This document shows, in pieces, positions 1 to 6,614 of a DNA stretch of 10,889 bases (position 1 is its first letter; each line of letters opens with the position of its first letter). Source of the stretch: an uncultured Mollicutes bacterium. GTDB taxonomy: Bacteria; Bacillota_I; Bacilli_A; RFN20; CAG-288. The position numbers and the translations under genes are program-made. The stretch covers positions 1-10,889 of the forward strand of contig URQF01000038.1 in the NCBI GenBank assembly GCA_900549915.1, written 5' to 3'. The notes beneath the pieces are model-generated. The model worked only from the letters and a program-made list of their open reading frames with translations. It was not told where the DNA came from and ran no database searches.

Positions 1-876
1 ACGATATTAACCGATGATGAACAGAAAAAAGCCGGATACGGAATCAAGCTTTTCAAGCAGAAAAAAGAAAATACCGAACTTATCTTAGTTGGAAAAATAG
101 ATAATCTTCTGACCTTAGATTCCTTCCAAGGAATAACGATAATTAACTATAAGGATAAAGAAGAAGCCTTAGAATTCTGCTTTGCCCAAGTCAAAGAGAA
201 AAAGTGTGATGCCATCGTTTCTTTCCGTGACCGCTTAGAAATAGCAGCAGCTTCGAATAAGTTCCTTATTCAGAAAGAGCCGTCTCCTCTTTATGTCACT
301 TCCTATGCAAATGCCTATACCGGAAAATGGACTCTGTTAGGGGATTTCGGCTATCAGACAAATCCAAGCGAGAGCGATTATCTGAACTACTTAACCGAAA
401 GGAAGACTATTCTTCTTAAGTTCAACGGCAGGAAGAATCCCGCTGCCAGATTTCTCCTTCCATCGGGATTATCAAGGGATGAAAGCATCACTTCTGTAAT
501 CCGTGAAAGGAAGAAAGATAAATCCTATAAAGGAGAAATCGAATCCCTTCATAGGCTAGAAGCCGATTCGGATATCCTTATCGGAAATCCGAATTTAGTC
601 TGTGCAACAATTTCCGGCATCGAGCAAGGTATTACAATCTATAACGAATATCTTGAACAGGGAAGGAATGCCTCTATCCAATATAAGATGGGAGGAGCTC
701 TCATCAAGAAACTAAGACAGAAGTTTGAATCCTCAATCGATAAGAAGTTCACTTCCGGAGGAAGGCTGCTTTATGGGTTTGATAAACCGGTTGTCATTAT
801 CCGAAAGGACACGGCTGCTGGCGGAATAAACGCCTGTCTGAACCTTGCGGATAATGCGGCAAATAGCCTGAAATAG
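1..876 (+). CDS. Divergent PlsX-like phosphate acyltransferase homologue (5' end outside window)
   Basis: Frame 1 is open from the first base to the TAG at 874-876, giving the last 291 residues; the start lies upstream. PlsX makes acyl-phosphate from acyl-ACP for phospholipid synthesis. The order of blocks resembles PlsX: a strand ELILVG, then CDAIVS followed by a helix, then GKWTLLGDFG in place of the usual LLLDVGAN, then NPAARFLLPSG in place of NPRVGLLNIG, and finally GG-x-LLYGF before a hydrophobic strand PVVII. However, the glycine-rich SAGNTGA segment reads SFRDRLE, the DGFTGN segment reads GNPNLVC, and the terminal HGSS segment reads KDTA. It may therefore be a paralogue with altered or lost catalysis. 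AGG codons fall at TE[M]K, NG[M]KNP and GG[M]LLYG. The family call is by eye; a related phosphate acyltransferase fold is the main alternative. Confidence 0.55.
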   Translation, partial: TILTDDEQKKAGYGIKLFKQKKENTELILVGKIDNLLTLDSFQGITIINYKDKEEALEFCFAQVKEKKCDAIVSFRDRLEIAAASNKFLIQKEPSPLYVTSYANAYTGKWTLLGDFGYQTNPSESDYLNYLTERKTILLKFNGRKNPAARFLLPSGLSRDESITSVIRERKKDKSYKGEIESLHRLEADSDILIGNPNLVCATISGIEQGITIYNEYLEQGRNASIQYKMGGALIKKLRQKFESSIDKKFTSGGRLLYGFDKPVVIIRKDTAAGGINACLNLADNAANSLK

Positions 877-878
877 CC

Positions 879-1637
879 ATGAATATCCTAATCAAGCTTT
901 CTGGCATTGAAAACAAAGAAGAACTGATTACAAGGATCAAGAAAGAAGCCTTAGACAGCTCTTCCTCTTTCGAATTCTATTTGGATTGTCCTTCTAGTGA
1001 ATTTACAAAATTCGAAGGGTTCGATAAAATCCATCATTTTCAGAATGATGGGGTTGCTCTTTCTGCTGTTATCCAGAAAAAGGAAGAGACAGATGGTCCG
1101 ATTCTTTATCCTTTAAACAGTTTAAATGATAAGCCTTCCTATCTTTTTGTCCTCAATAAGGAGAAAGATTCCGTTTGCGAAAATAGGATTAGCACCTTTT
1201 ACTCTTTTGTCAAAGAAGATAGCCTCACTATATCTCTTTTCTCTAACAGCTTATTTAGTGAAGGGTATCCGATTAAGGAAAACTGGAATAAAGAATCCGT
1301 CACTGAGCTATTCACGAAAGAAAACTCCTTCTCCGTCTTAAACCAGTACGATTTTCAGCTCCTCTCGGATGCTTTCCTTACCATTAAGGCATTCAAGAAG
1401 AAAGAAAAAGAGAGCAAGAAGACCCTATTTTCCGATGTCGGGAACTACTTCTTCAAGAACTACATGTCTCATCCTAAGGATCTGACAAGGGAATTAATGC
1501 TTTCTTCCTATGGTAGGACATGGAAGGAAGAGGTCCTTTATTTCCAGATAACAAAAAAAGGAACAAGGAAAGAGTATCTTTCCCTGTTCCGGCTTAGGAA
1601 ACTCTATCAGAAGAATCACTTAACAATCTTAAAATAA
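879..1637 (+). CDS. Hypothetical protein, 252 residues
   Basis: The ATG lies two bases after the stop of the PlsX-like gene and no good ribosome binding site precedes it, so translation is probably coupled. I do not recognise the family. The protein is soluble, rich in Lys, Glu, Ser and Phe, has no signal peptide or membrane helix, and alternates short beta-like stretches (ILIKLSG, SYLFVLN, LTISLFS) with charged helices in its C-terminal third (LTIKAFKKKEKESKK). Six AGG codons lie in frame, for example LT[M]ELMLSSYG[M]TW and LFRL[M]KLYQ, the last with CGG as Arg next to AGG. Its 3' end overlaps the convergent minus-strand membrane gene by 22 bases. Pairing with the PlsX-like gene hints at a shared, unknown role. 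Confidence 0.7.
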   Translation: MNILIKLSGIENKEELITRIKKEALDSSSSFEFYLDCPSSEFTKFEGFDKIHHFQNDGVALSAVIQKKEETDGPILYPLNSLNDKPSYLFVLNKEKDSVCENRISTFYSFVKEDSLTISLFSNSLFSEGYPIKENWNKESVTELFTKENSFSVLNQYDFQLLSDAFLTIKAFKKKEKESKKTLFSDVGNYFFKNYMSHPKDLTRELMLSSYGRTWKEEVLYFQITKKGTRKEYLSLFRLRKLYQKNHLTILK

Positions 1638-1930
1638 GCAAGAAGGAAGACAAGCAAAGCCTGCAGAAGGAATAATCCGATATTAATGAAGAGAAATTTC
1701 CGATGGCCGAGTTTATCCTCAAGACGGATTTCCTTTGACAGAATATAGACAAGCAGAACTCCGGAAGCACCGAAGAAAACAGAAGAGACAAGTACTTCGC
1801 TGAGCTTATACCGTTTTCCGTCTCCCCGAACTCCTTTGACATAGGCAAGGGAAGACCTGACGCCAAAAAGAAAACCGGCAAAGACAACAAAGATTGCCCA
1901 ATAAGATGGAATTGAAAAGGATAGAATCAT
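1616..1930 (-). CDS. Small membrane protein, DUF1294-like
   Basis: This 104-residue protein has three hydrophobic segments, about residues 8-24 (SYWAIFVVFAGFLFGV), 42-64 (around VSSVFFGASGVLLVYIL) and 79-100 (FLFINIGLFLLQALLVFLL). Between them lie a GKRYKLSE loop and a basic GHRKF motif before the last helix. Segment order and the G-KR-x-L-SE and H-x-KF patterns resemble the DUF1294 family of unknown function, which is usually about 90-110 residues. The ATG at 1928-1930 has no convincing ribosome binding site and lies only five bases beyond the hairpin that follows mglC, so expression may rest on read-through. CGG is its commonest Arg codon (three times), unlike mglB or mglA. The single AGG, in FGV[M]SS, sits in a hydrophobic helix. 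Confidence 0.6.
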   Translation of the reverse strand: MILSFSIPSYWAIFVVFAGFLFGVRSSLAYVKGVRGDGKRYKLSEVLVSSVFFGASGVLLVYILSKEIRLEDKLGHRKFLFINIGLFLLQALLVFLLAYFKIVK

Positions 1931-1935
1931 GAGAT

Positions 1936-1974
1936 AAAGGAAAAGGGCTCCGGATTAGATGAAGCCCTTCCTTT
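1936..1974 (-). terminator. Hairpin terminator after mglC
   Basis: AAAGGAAGGGCT at 1963-1974 (minus-strand reading) pairs with AGCCCTT..CCTTT ending at 1936, with a 13-base loop and a two-base bulge. The 3' arm runs into the T-rich stretch TTTTCCTTT. It lies nine bases after the mglC stop codon, the right place to end the mgl transcript. The T tract is interrupted by CC, so termination may be partial. Confidence 0.6.
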
Positions 1975-1983
1975 CATTAATGT

Positions 1984-3687
1984 TTACTTCTTCTTCAGGT
2001 ACTTGATGCAGTCAAGCGTGACGGCAGCAAGAATGATAACGCCCTTGATGGCGAGCTGGTAGTTTGCATCGGTGATACCAATCATCGGCAGAATGACGCA
2101 GATAGCCTGGAAGATGAGAGCGCCGATAACGACACCGGAGATCTTTCCGACACCGCCAGAGAAAGAGACCCCGCCGACGACACAGGCTGCAATAGCATCG
2201 TTTTCCCTACCCTGACCTGTCCTTGCACGGACATTGCCGGAATAGATGGCGAAGATGCTACCGCCGATACCATAGTAGATACCGGCAAGAATGAAGACGC
2301 CTAATGTAACCTTGAAGACATTAATACCGGAGACGGCTGCTGCTTCCGGGTTACCACCGACAGCGAACCTGTTCTTACCGAATTTTGTCTTATTCCAGAT
2401 AACCCACCTGACGGCAATACCGATAATTGCCCAGAAAATCATAATCGGGAAATCGGTGCCGTCCCTAAGTCCTTTACCGGAGATAATAGCAGCGACCTTT
2501 TCATCTGGCCTTCCCGTGAATTGGTTGCTCGTCCTACCGGCCATGAGACCGAAGGTGAAGAGCTGAGTGGCAAGAGTAGAGATAAACGGATGCCTCTTGA
2601 ATTTAGCAGAGAAGAAGCCGGCTAAACCGGAAATTGCGGTACATGAGGCGATGGAGAGAAGGAACGCAAGGACAACACGGAGGCCAAGAGGGATTCCAGA
2701 GAAGTTAACGGCATGTCCGAAGAATCCTAACGCTGTCGTACCGCTTGTTGTAACAAGCCTGCCTGTAAATACGGCTGACCTACCGACTAGACGTCCGATG
2801 CTTAAGTCGGTACCGGCTAAGACAATCAAGCCGGCAACGCCGAGTGCTAAGAACCTACGTGGCGCAGTTGTGTTAAGGATAAGAATAAGGTTTGAACCAT
2901 TTAAGAGGAACTCGCCAGACTGGACTGCATAGACAATCGTAGCAATGATGATAAGAAGGAGGATTGTAAGGTATAGACCGTTTTTCAGAAGGAAGCCTTT
3001 GACCGTAAAGTTGTTGACGTAATTTTCTTTCTTCTGTTCTAACCTATAGAGAGGAGGAAGTTTTTTGTTATTGATCTTTTCCCTGTAAGAGAATTTATTG
3101 ACATAGAGAGTATGAACTCTATCCTGGCATTCATCCTTTACATCCTGAAAGGCAACATTCGCATCGTTGCATTTCTGGACATATTCAACCTTGAGATCAT
3201 CAAGTGCCCTCTTTTTCTGCTTATTGAATTCTTTTTCCTTGCCGGCCTCAGGTTTCTTGTTCGCCCATTCAGCTGTATAAGTTTTCCTCGCTTCTTCGTT
3301 ATCTTTCTTATACTGAGCAAGTTTTGTCTCTTTTTCTGTTAAAGCAGCTTTGATGATTCCTTCGTTCTTTGCTTTTTCCTGAGCAATAAGCTTGGAATAG
3401 CTTGCCTGAATGAAATCAATTGCCGCTTTGACCTTTTCGGCAATCTGCGGTTTCTTCATTAAGCGGACAATATCCGCTTTCTTGATTTCTTCCTTGTCTT
3501 TAGCAATCAGCTTGTCTTTCGTCTCTTTATCAAGCTGTTTGTATTTCTTCAGATTAGCGATTTCGTTCTTCAGTTCCTCGATTTTGGTAACGCCATCCCG
3601 ACGAAGATCATCGAGTTCGGCCTGCCTTTTTTCGATTTCAGGAATGAAGGACTGTTCAGTCAGAACATTTGTATTAGTCGTATCCAT
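1984..3687 (-). CDS. mglC: Galactose/methylgalactoside ABC transporter permease MglC with long N-terminal extension
   Basis: Membrane channel subunit of the Mgl importer. The C-terminal part (about residue 232 to 567) is a standard MglC/RbsC-type permease: the first helix is at about 238-254 (LTILLLIIIATIVYAV), then LALGVAGLIVLAGTDLSIG, KFK[M]HPFIS, FAVGGNPEAAAVSG and the hallmark DAIAACVVGG-VSFSGG. Residues 1-230 are unusual: hydrophilic, dense in Lys and Glu, and probably coiled coil. E. coli MglC is about 336 residues with almost nothing before its first helix. Start ATG at 3685-3687 follows AGAGGAG with ten bases of spacing and lies 17 bases after the mglA stop. AGG falls at Met positions such as KN[M]F and VG[M]SAVFTG[M], beside the conserved CGT Arg in DLSIGR. 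It works with MglA and MglB. Confidence 0.92.
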   Translation of the reverse strand: MDTTNTNVLTEQSFIPEIEKRQAELDDLRRDGVTKIEELKNEIANLKKYKQLDKETKDKLIAKDKEEIKKADIVRLMKKPQIAEKVKAAIDFIQASYSKLIAQEKAKNEGIIKAALTEKETKLAQYKKDNEEARKTYTAEWANKKPEAGKEKEFNKQKKRALDDLKVEYVQKCNDANVAFQDVKDECQDRVHTLYVNKFSYREKINNKKLPPLYRLEQKKENYVNNFTVKGFLLKNGLYLTILLLIIIATIVYAVQSGEFLLNGSNLILILNTTAPRRFLALGVAGLIVLAGTDLSIGRLVGRSAVFTGRLVTTSGTTALGFFGHAVNFSGIPLGLRVVLAFLLSIASCTAISGLAGFFSAKFKRHPFISTLATQLFTFGLMAGRTSNQFTGRPDEKVAAIISGKGLRDGTDFPIMIFWAIIGIAVRWVIWNKTKFGKNRFAVGGNPEAAAVSGINVFKVTLGVFILAGIYYGIGGSIFAIYSGNVRARTGQGRENDAIAACVVGGVSFSGGVGKISGVVIGALIFQAICVILPMIGITDANYQLAIKGVIILAAVTLDCIKYLKKK

Positions 3688-3704
3688 TTTCTAATTTCTC
3701 CTCT

Positions 3705-5198
3705 TTATAAGTACTTTGCAGAAAGTCTTAACAGCTCTTCCTGATTGGTTTCCTTCGTGTTGACAACACCGGCAAGATGATAGTTGCTCCTTACCGCGAT
3801 ACGGTTAGTAATTCCTAAGATTTCCGGCCTTTCAGAGCTGACCACGATACAGGTTTTGCCTTCCTTGGCAAGATTGATAATCAATTGATAGATTTCATAC
3901 TTAGCACCGACATCAATACCGCGGGTAGGCTCATCAAGAAGGAAGACATCCGGATTACGTTCAAGCCATTTTCCGATGATTACTTTCTGCTGGTTTCCGC
4001 CGCTAAGAGCGGAAATCAGATCATTCGGTCCCCTGCACTTGGTGTGCCTAGTGTAAATTTCACGGACCGTGGCTTCTTTCCTCTTTCCATCGTTAAGGAA
4101 ACCTAATGTCTTATACTTATCGAGATTTGTAATTGTCGTATTGAACGTCAGAGTTCCTTTCATGAACCTTCCGTTTGCTTTACGTTCCTCAGTGACAAAG
4201 GCGAAGTTATAATCCCTGGCTTCTTTCGGTGAACGGAATTTAACCTGTTTGCCGTTAAAGAAGATTTTTCCGGTCTTAATGGTACGGATACCGAAGAGAG
4301 TTTCCAGTAATTCGCTTCGGCCAGCACCGACAAGGCCATAAACACCGAAGATTTCACCTTTACGGACAGAAAAAGAAATATCACGGAGAAGAGGAGCATA
4401 CCTAGTAGAAAGATTCTCCACTCTCAGGATTTCCTCGCCTGGAGTATTGTCTACCGGCGGGAAACGCTGAGTCAGGGAACGTCCGACCATAGCAGAAATC
4501 AGTTCGTTCCTGTTGGTATCCTTTGTTGCTTTTGTCCTGATCCTTTCACCATCACGCAGAACAGAGACTTCATCGCATATTTCGAAGATTTCATCCATCT
4601 TATGGGAGATATAAACAAATGAAACACCCCGTTTGCGTAAGTCACTGACAATCTTGAAGAGCTTGCGGACTTCCGGTTCTGTCAAAGATGAGGTCGGTTC
4701 GTCTAAAACAATAATCTTTGCGTTATAGGACACAGCCTTAGCGATTTCCACCATCTGACGCTGAGAGACTGACCTCGTGCGCCTGCGCTGTTTAGGGTTG
4801 GCGTTGATTCCAAGGCTCTCGAAGAGACCTTTCGTTTCAAATAACCTGTAGTTTTCATCGACAAGTCCGCCATGGGTCTTGTAGCGTCCAAGCCACCTGT
4901 TATCCAGAACGGTCCTATCTAAGCACTGATTGAGCTCCTGGTGAACCATAGCAACACCGTTTTCAAGGGCATCTTTCGGATTTTCGAAATTGACGTTCTT
5001 GTCATCGAAAATAATACTTCCGTCGTCCTTTGCATAAATACCGAAGAGGCACTTCATCCTAGTGGACTTACCTGCTCCGTTTTCACCCATCAATCCCCTG
5101 ACTGTTCCACGCTTAACAGAAAGATTGATATTTTTAAGAACATGATTCTTTCCGAAAGATTTGCTTAAGTCATGGATTTCAAGTATGTTTTCTGTCAC
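3705..5198 (-). CDS. mglA: Galactose/methylgalactoside import ATP-binding protein MglA
   Basis: Energy-coupling ATPase of the Mgl importer, 497 residues with two ABC domains in tandem, as in E. coli MglA (506). Domain 1 has Walker A GENGAGKST (38-46), signature SVSQRQ (from 143), Walker B IIVLDEP (162-168) and the H-loop ISHK (197-200). Domain 2 has the degenerate Walker A GLVGAGRSE (288-296), signature LSGGN (398-402), Walker B VFLLDEP (418-424), and SSE[M]PE where the second switch region lies. This family normally keeps only domain 1 catalytic. I choose the GTG at 5196-5198: AAGGAGG sits eight bases upstream and the protein then opens as TENILEIHDLSKSFG, as relatives do. An ATG at 5258 is in frame but lies in the intercistronic hairpin. 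It follows mglB by 79 bases and precedes mglC by 17. Confidence 0.95.
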   Translation of the reverse strand: MTENILEIHDLSKSFGKNHVLKNINLSVKRGTVRGLMGENGAGKSTRMKCLFGIYAKDDGSIIFDDKNVNFENPKDALENGVAMVHQELNQCLDRTVLDNRWLGRYKTHGGLVDENYRLFETKGLFESLGINANPKQRRRTRSVSQRQMVEIAKAVSYNAKIIVLDEPTSSLTEPEVRKLFKIVSDLRKRGVSFVYISHKMDEIFEICDEVSVLRDGERIRTKATKDTNRNELISAMVGRSLTQRFPPVDNTPGEEILRVENLSTRYAPLLRDISFSVRKGEIFGVYGLVGAGRSELLETLFGIRTIKTGKIFFNGKQVKFRSPKEARDYNFAFVTEERKANGRFMKGTLTFNTTITNLDKYKTLGFLNDGKRKEATVREIYTRHTKCRGPNDLISALSGGNQQKVIIGKWLERNPDVFLLDEPTRGIDVGAKYEIYQLIINLAKEGKTCIVVSSERPEILGITNRIAVRSNYHLAGVVNTKETNQEELLRLSAKYL

Positions 5199-5206
5199 TC
5201 TTTCTT

Positions 5207-5213
5207 CCTCCTT
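5207..5213 (-). promoter_or_regulatory. Ribosome binding site fixing the GTG start of mglA
   Basis: AAGGAGG on the minus strand, eight bases before the GTG at 5196-5198. It is a near-perfect Shine-Dalgarno sequence, whereas the upstream in-frame ATG at 5258 has none and would put about 20 unconserved residues in front of the protein. Confidence 0.8.
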
Positions 5214-5225
5214 CATCATTGAAGA

Positions 5226-5255
5226 AGGGATGCTATGAAGATTCATAGCATCCCT
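5226..5255 (-). promoter_or_regulatory. Perfect intercistronic hairpin between mglB and mglA
   Basis: AGGGATGCTATGAA and its exact complement TTCATAGCATCCCT are separated by two bases, giving a 14-bp perfect inverted repeat (the real loop would open one or two pairs). It starts 22 bases after the mglB stop and ends 12 bases before the mglA ribosome binding site. There is no clear U tract after it, so it is better explained as a 3' stabiliser or processing stop that lets mglB mRNA exceed mglAC mRNA, as is known for other binding-protein operons. That role is inferred. Confidence 0.7.
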
Positions 5256-5277
5256 CATTTTCTTGCTTATCGGCAGA

Positions 5278-6390
5278 CTACTTTTCTAATGCGTGATACC
5301 AATCCTTGATGATGTTACCCTGTGCAACACCCTGACCCTGAGAGCCAGAGCCGACAAAGTAGGCATTAGAAACGGAAGAGAGATCAGCAACACCGCTGTT
5401 ATCGGATTTCTTCGGCTGACGATTGAAGAAGACAACCGGTTTGCCAGCAGCTTTGTCGAGATAAGTCTTATAGTTAGCGTGAGTGATGATGTTGAAAGCG
5501 AAGGCATCGTAGTTGCCGCCGAGCTTGGCATCGACCTGTTCCTGGAGCTTAGTATCATCGGTACCTTCACCAGCGACAACAGTGACTTCGAAGCCTAATG
5601 CCTTAGCATAGTGCGGAAGAGCCTTTGCATAAGTTTCCTGGATAAAGTTATCGTTCTGAGAATAAAGAGCGACAAGTAATTTCTTTCCCTTGACTGCCGA
5701 ATCTTCAGCAACATTGACATAGTTTCCCGGTTTTAAGGTGTCTGCATTCTGTTTGGTAACAGCAGCGAACTGAGTCTGGATAACATGGCTATTTAATTCA
5801 TCGAGATTTAAGGAAGCACGTCCGCCATAGTTAGCAGAGATAACAGGGTTAGTTCCCTTGACCCTATTAGCTAAAGCTAAGGCAGTAGCAAGAGCCTGAT
5901 CATCACCATTCTGGGAAACAGAACCGGCAAGCGTGCCCTTCTTGATCCTGTCGCAGGCAGTTCCAAGAGCATCAAAGCCGACAATCGGAGTGCCCTTTAA
6001 AAGACCAGTAGCGTTAGAAGCAGCGATAGCCATACCATCGTTGTTAGAGACGATGAAATCGAGCTTTCCTTTATACTTCTTAACCCAAGTCTCGACCTGG
6101 ACCTTAGCAAAAGCATCATTCCAGGAACCAGTGGTATCCGTGCAGGTAACACGGGTGAGTTCCTTAGCCTTGAATCCGCCTTCAGCAGCAATAGAATTTA
6201 AAGCATCAACGCAGCCTTTGGTACGATCTTCGGCTTCCGGGTTTCCGTCTTCGCCGACAAGAATGGCATAACCGAGTTCGCCATCAGAGATAGCATCCTT
6301 CCAAGACCATTCCTTTGCAGTGGTCTTGTTGCATCCAACAGTAGCACCGGCTAATAAAACTAACGACAGGAACGAAACGAGCTTTTTCAT
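5278..6390 (-). CDS. mglB: Circularly permuted galactose/glucose-binding lipoprotein MglB
   Basis: Extracellular solute receptor of the Mgl importer, 370 residues, starting at the ATG 6388-6390 after AAAAGGAG. A lipoprotein signal ends at the lipobox TVGC (Cys20). The order of parts is swapped relative to E. coli MglB. Residues about 37-175 match the usual second half: LVGEDGNPEAEDRT (family LKGEPGHPDAEART), Trp90, SNNDGMA (115-121), VGFDAL (Asp140), AGSVSQ. Residues about 236-370 match the usual first half: VALYSQNDNF (family VTIYKYDDNF), PVVFFNRQP (Asn323), NAYFVGSGS and QGNIIKDW. A linker of roughly 60 residues joins them. Ligand positions mostly survive: Asp247, Phe249, Asn323, Arg56, Trp90, Asn117 and Asp140. 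The usual His152 is Asn, Asp154 is Glu and Asn256 is Gln. I recall a similar divergent topology for Treponema pallidum MglB-2 (Tp0684). First gene of the mgl operon. Confidence 0.9.
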   Translation of the reverse strand: MKKLVSFLSLVLLAGATVGCNKTTAKEWSWKDAISDGELGYAILVGEDGNPEAEDRTKGCVDALNSIAAEGGFKAKELTRVTCTDTTGSWNDAFAKVQVETWVKKYKGKLDFIVSNNDGMAIAASNATGLLKGTPIVGFDALGTACDRIKKGTLAGSVSQNGDDQALATALALANRVKGTNPVISANYGGRASLNLDELNSHVIQTQFAAVTKQNADTLKPGNYVNVAEDSAVKGKKLLVALYSQNDNFIQETYAKALPHYAKALGFEVTVVAGEGTDDTKLQEQVDAKLGGNYDAFAFNIITHANYKTYLDKAAGKPVVFFNRQPKKSDNSGVADLSSVSNAYFVGSGSQGQGVAQGNIIKDWYHALEK

Positions 6391-6444
6391 ATTTTTTCTC
6401 CTTTTTGTTTTTCCTCAAGGGGGCGTTCAATAAGACTGGCCATC

Positions 6445-6474
6445 CTTAAGCGCTTAAATTCTAAACCGCTTACA
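6445..6474 (-). promoter_or_regulatory. Two cre-like (CcpA/LacI-type) operator sites upstream of mglB
   Basis: On the minus strand, TGTAAGCGGTTTAG (6461-6474) fits the cre consensus TGWNANCGNTNWCA except at the last two bases. TTTAAGCGCTTAAG (6445-6458) contains the perfect 12-bp palindrome TTAAGCGCTTAA. Their centres are 16 bp apart and both lie 55-85 bases before the mglB start, near or just after the predicted transcription start, where carbon catabolite repression usually acts. The regulator itself is not in the window, and another LacI-family repressor is possible. Confidence 0.55.
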
Positions 6475-6498
6475 TAAATAAAAAAATGGAAAAAACAA
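6471..6498 (-). promoter_or_regulatory. Possible sigma-A-type promoter for mglB
   Basis: A -35-like TTGTTT (6493-6498) and a -10-like TATGTA (6471-6476) are 16 bases apart on the minus strand. Both are imperfect, which suits an activator-dependent promoter. The -10 overlaps the upstream cre-like site and the -35 overlaps the near copy of the direct repeat. The AT-rich surroundings make chance matches likely. Confidence 0.3.
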
Positions 6499-6515
6499 CA
6501 CTGAAATTGAAAAAA
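6484..6515 (-). promoter_or_regulatory. Direct repeat pair, candidate YesN-type regulator site
   Basis: AAATTGAAAAAA (6504-6515) and AAATGGAAAAAA (6484-6495), given as + strand, agree at 11 of 12 positions with a period of exactly 20 bp, close to two helical turns. AraC-type response regulators usually bind direct repeats with about this period, next to the -35 region of the transporter promoter. Low sequence complexity limits confidence. Confidence 0.35.
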
Positions 6516-6614
6516 TCTACACACAAACAAACATTCAAAGACAAAAATTCCACTTTTTCTCTGTTTGCTTCTCTAACCTTATTAATAGGGGAAAACTTGA
6601 AAATGAATCCCCTT

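Noticed and set aside
1594..1890. Alternative minus-strand frame with hydrophobic stretches
   Set aside because: It is a shadow of the 1616-1930 gene, with Ser/Leu-rich text, no family resemblance and no binding site.
5199..5258. MglA starting at the ATG 5256-5258
   Set aside because: The extra 20 residues come from the hairpin and the ribosome binding site; AAGGAGG is placed for the GTG at 5196-5198, where family similarity begins.
5278..6390. MglB as a truncated or frameshifted gene
   Set aside because: Both halves are present, complete and in one frame, with signal peptide and stop; only their order differs.
6587..6613. Hairpin just after the sensor lipoprotein stop as a terminator
   Set aside because: AGGGGA and TCCCCT can pair over six bases, but the loop is 15 bases and no T run follows, so at most it is a weak attenuator.
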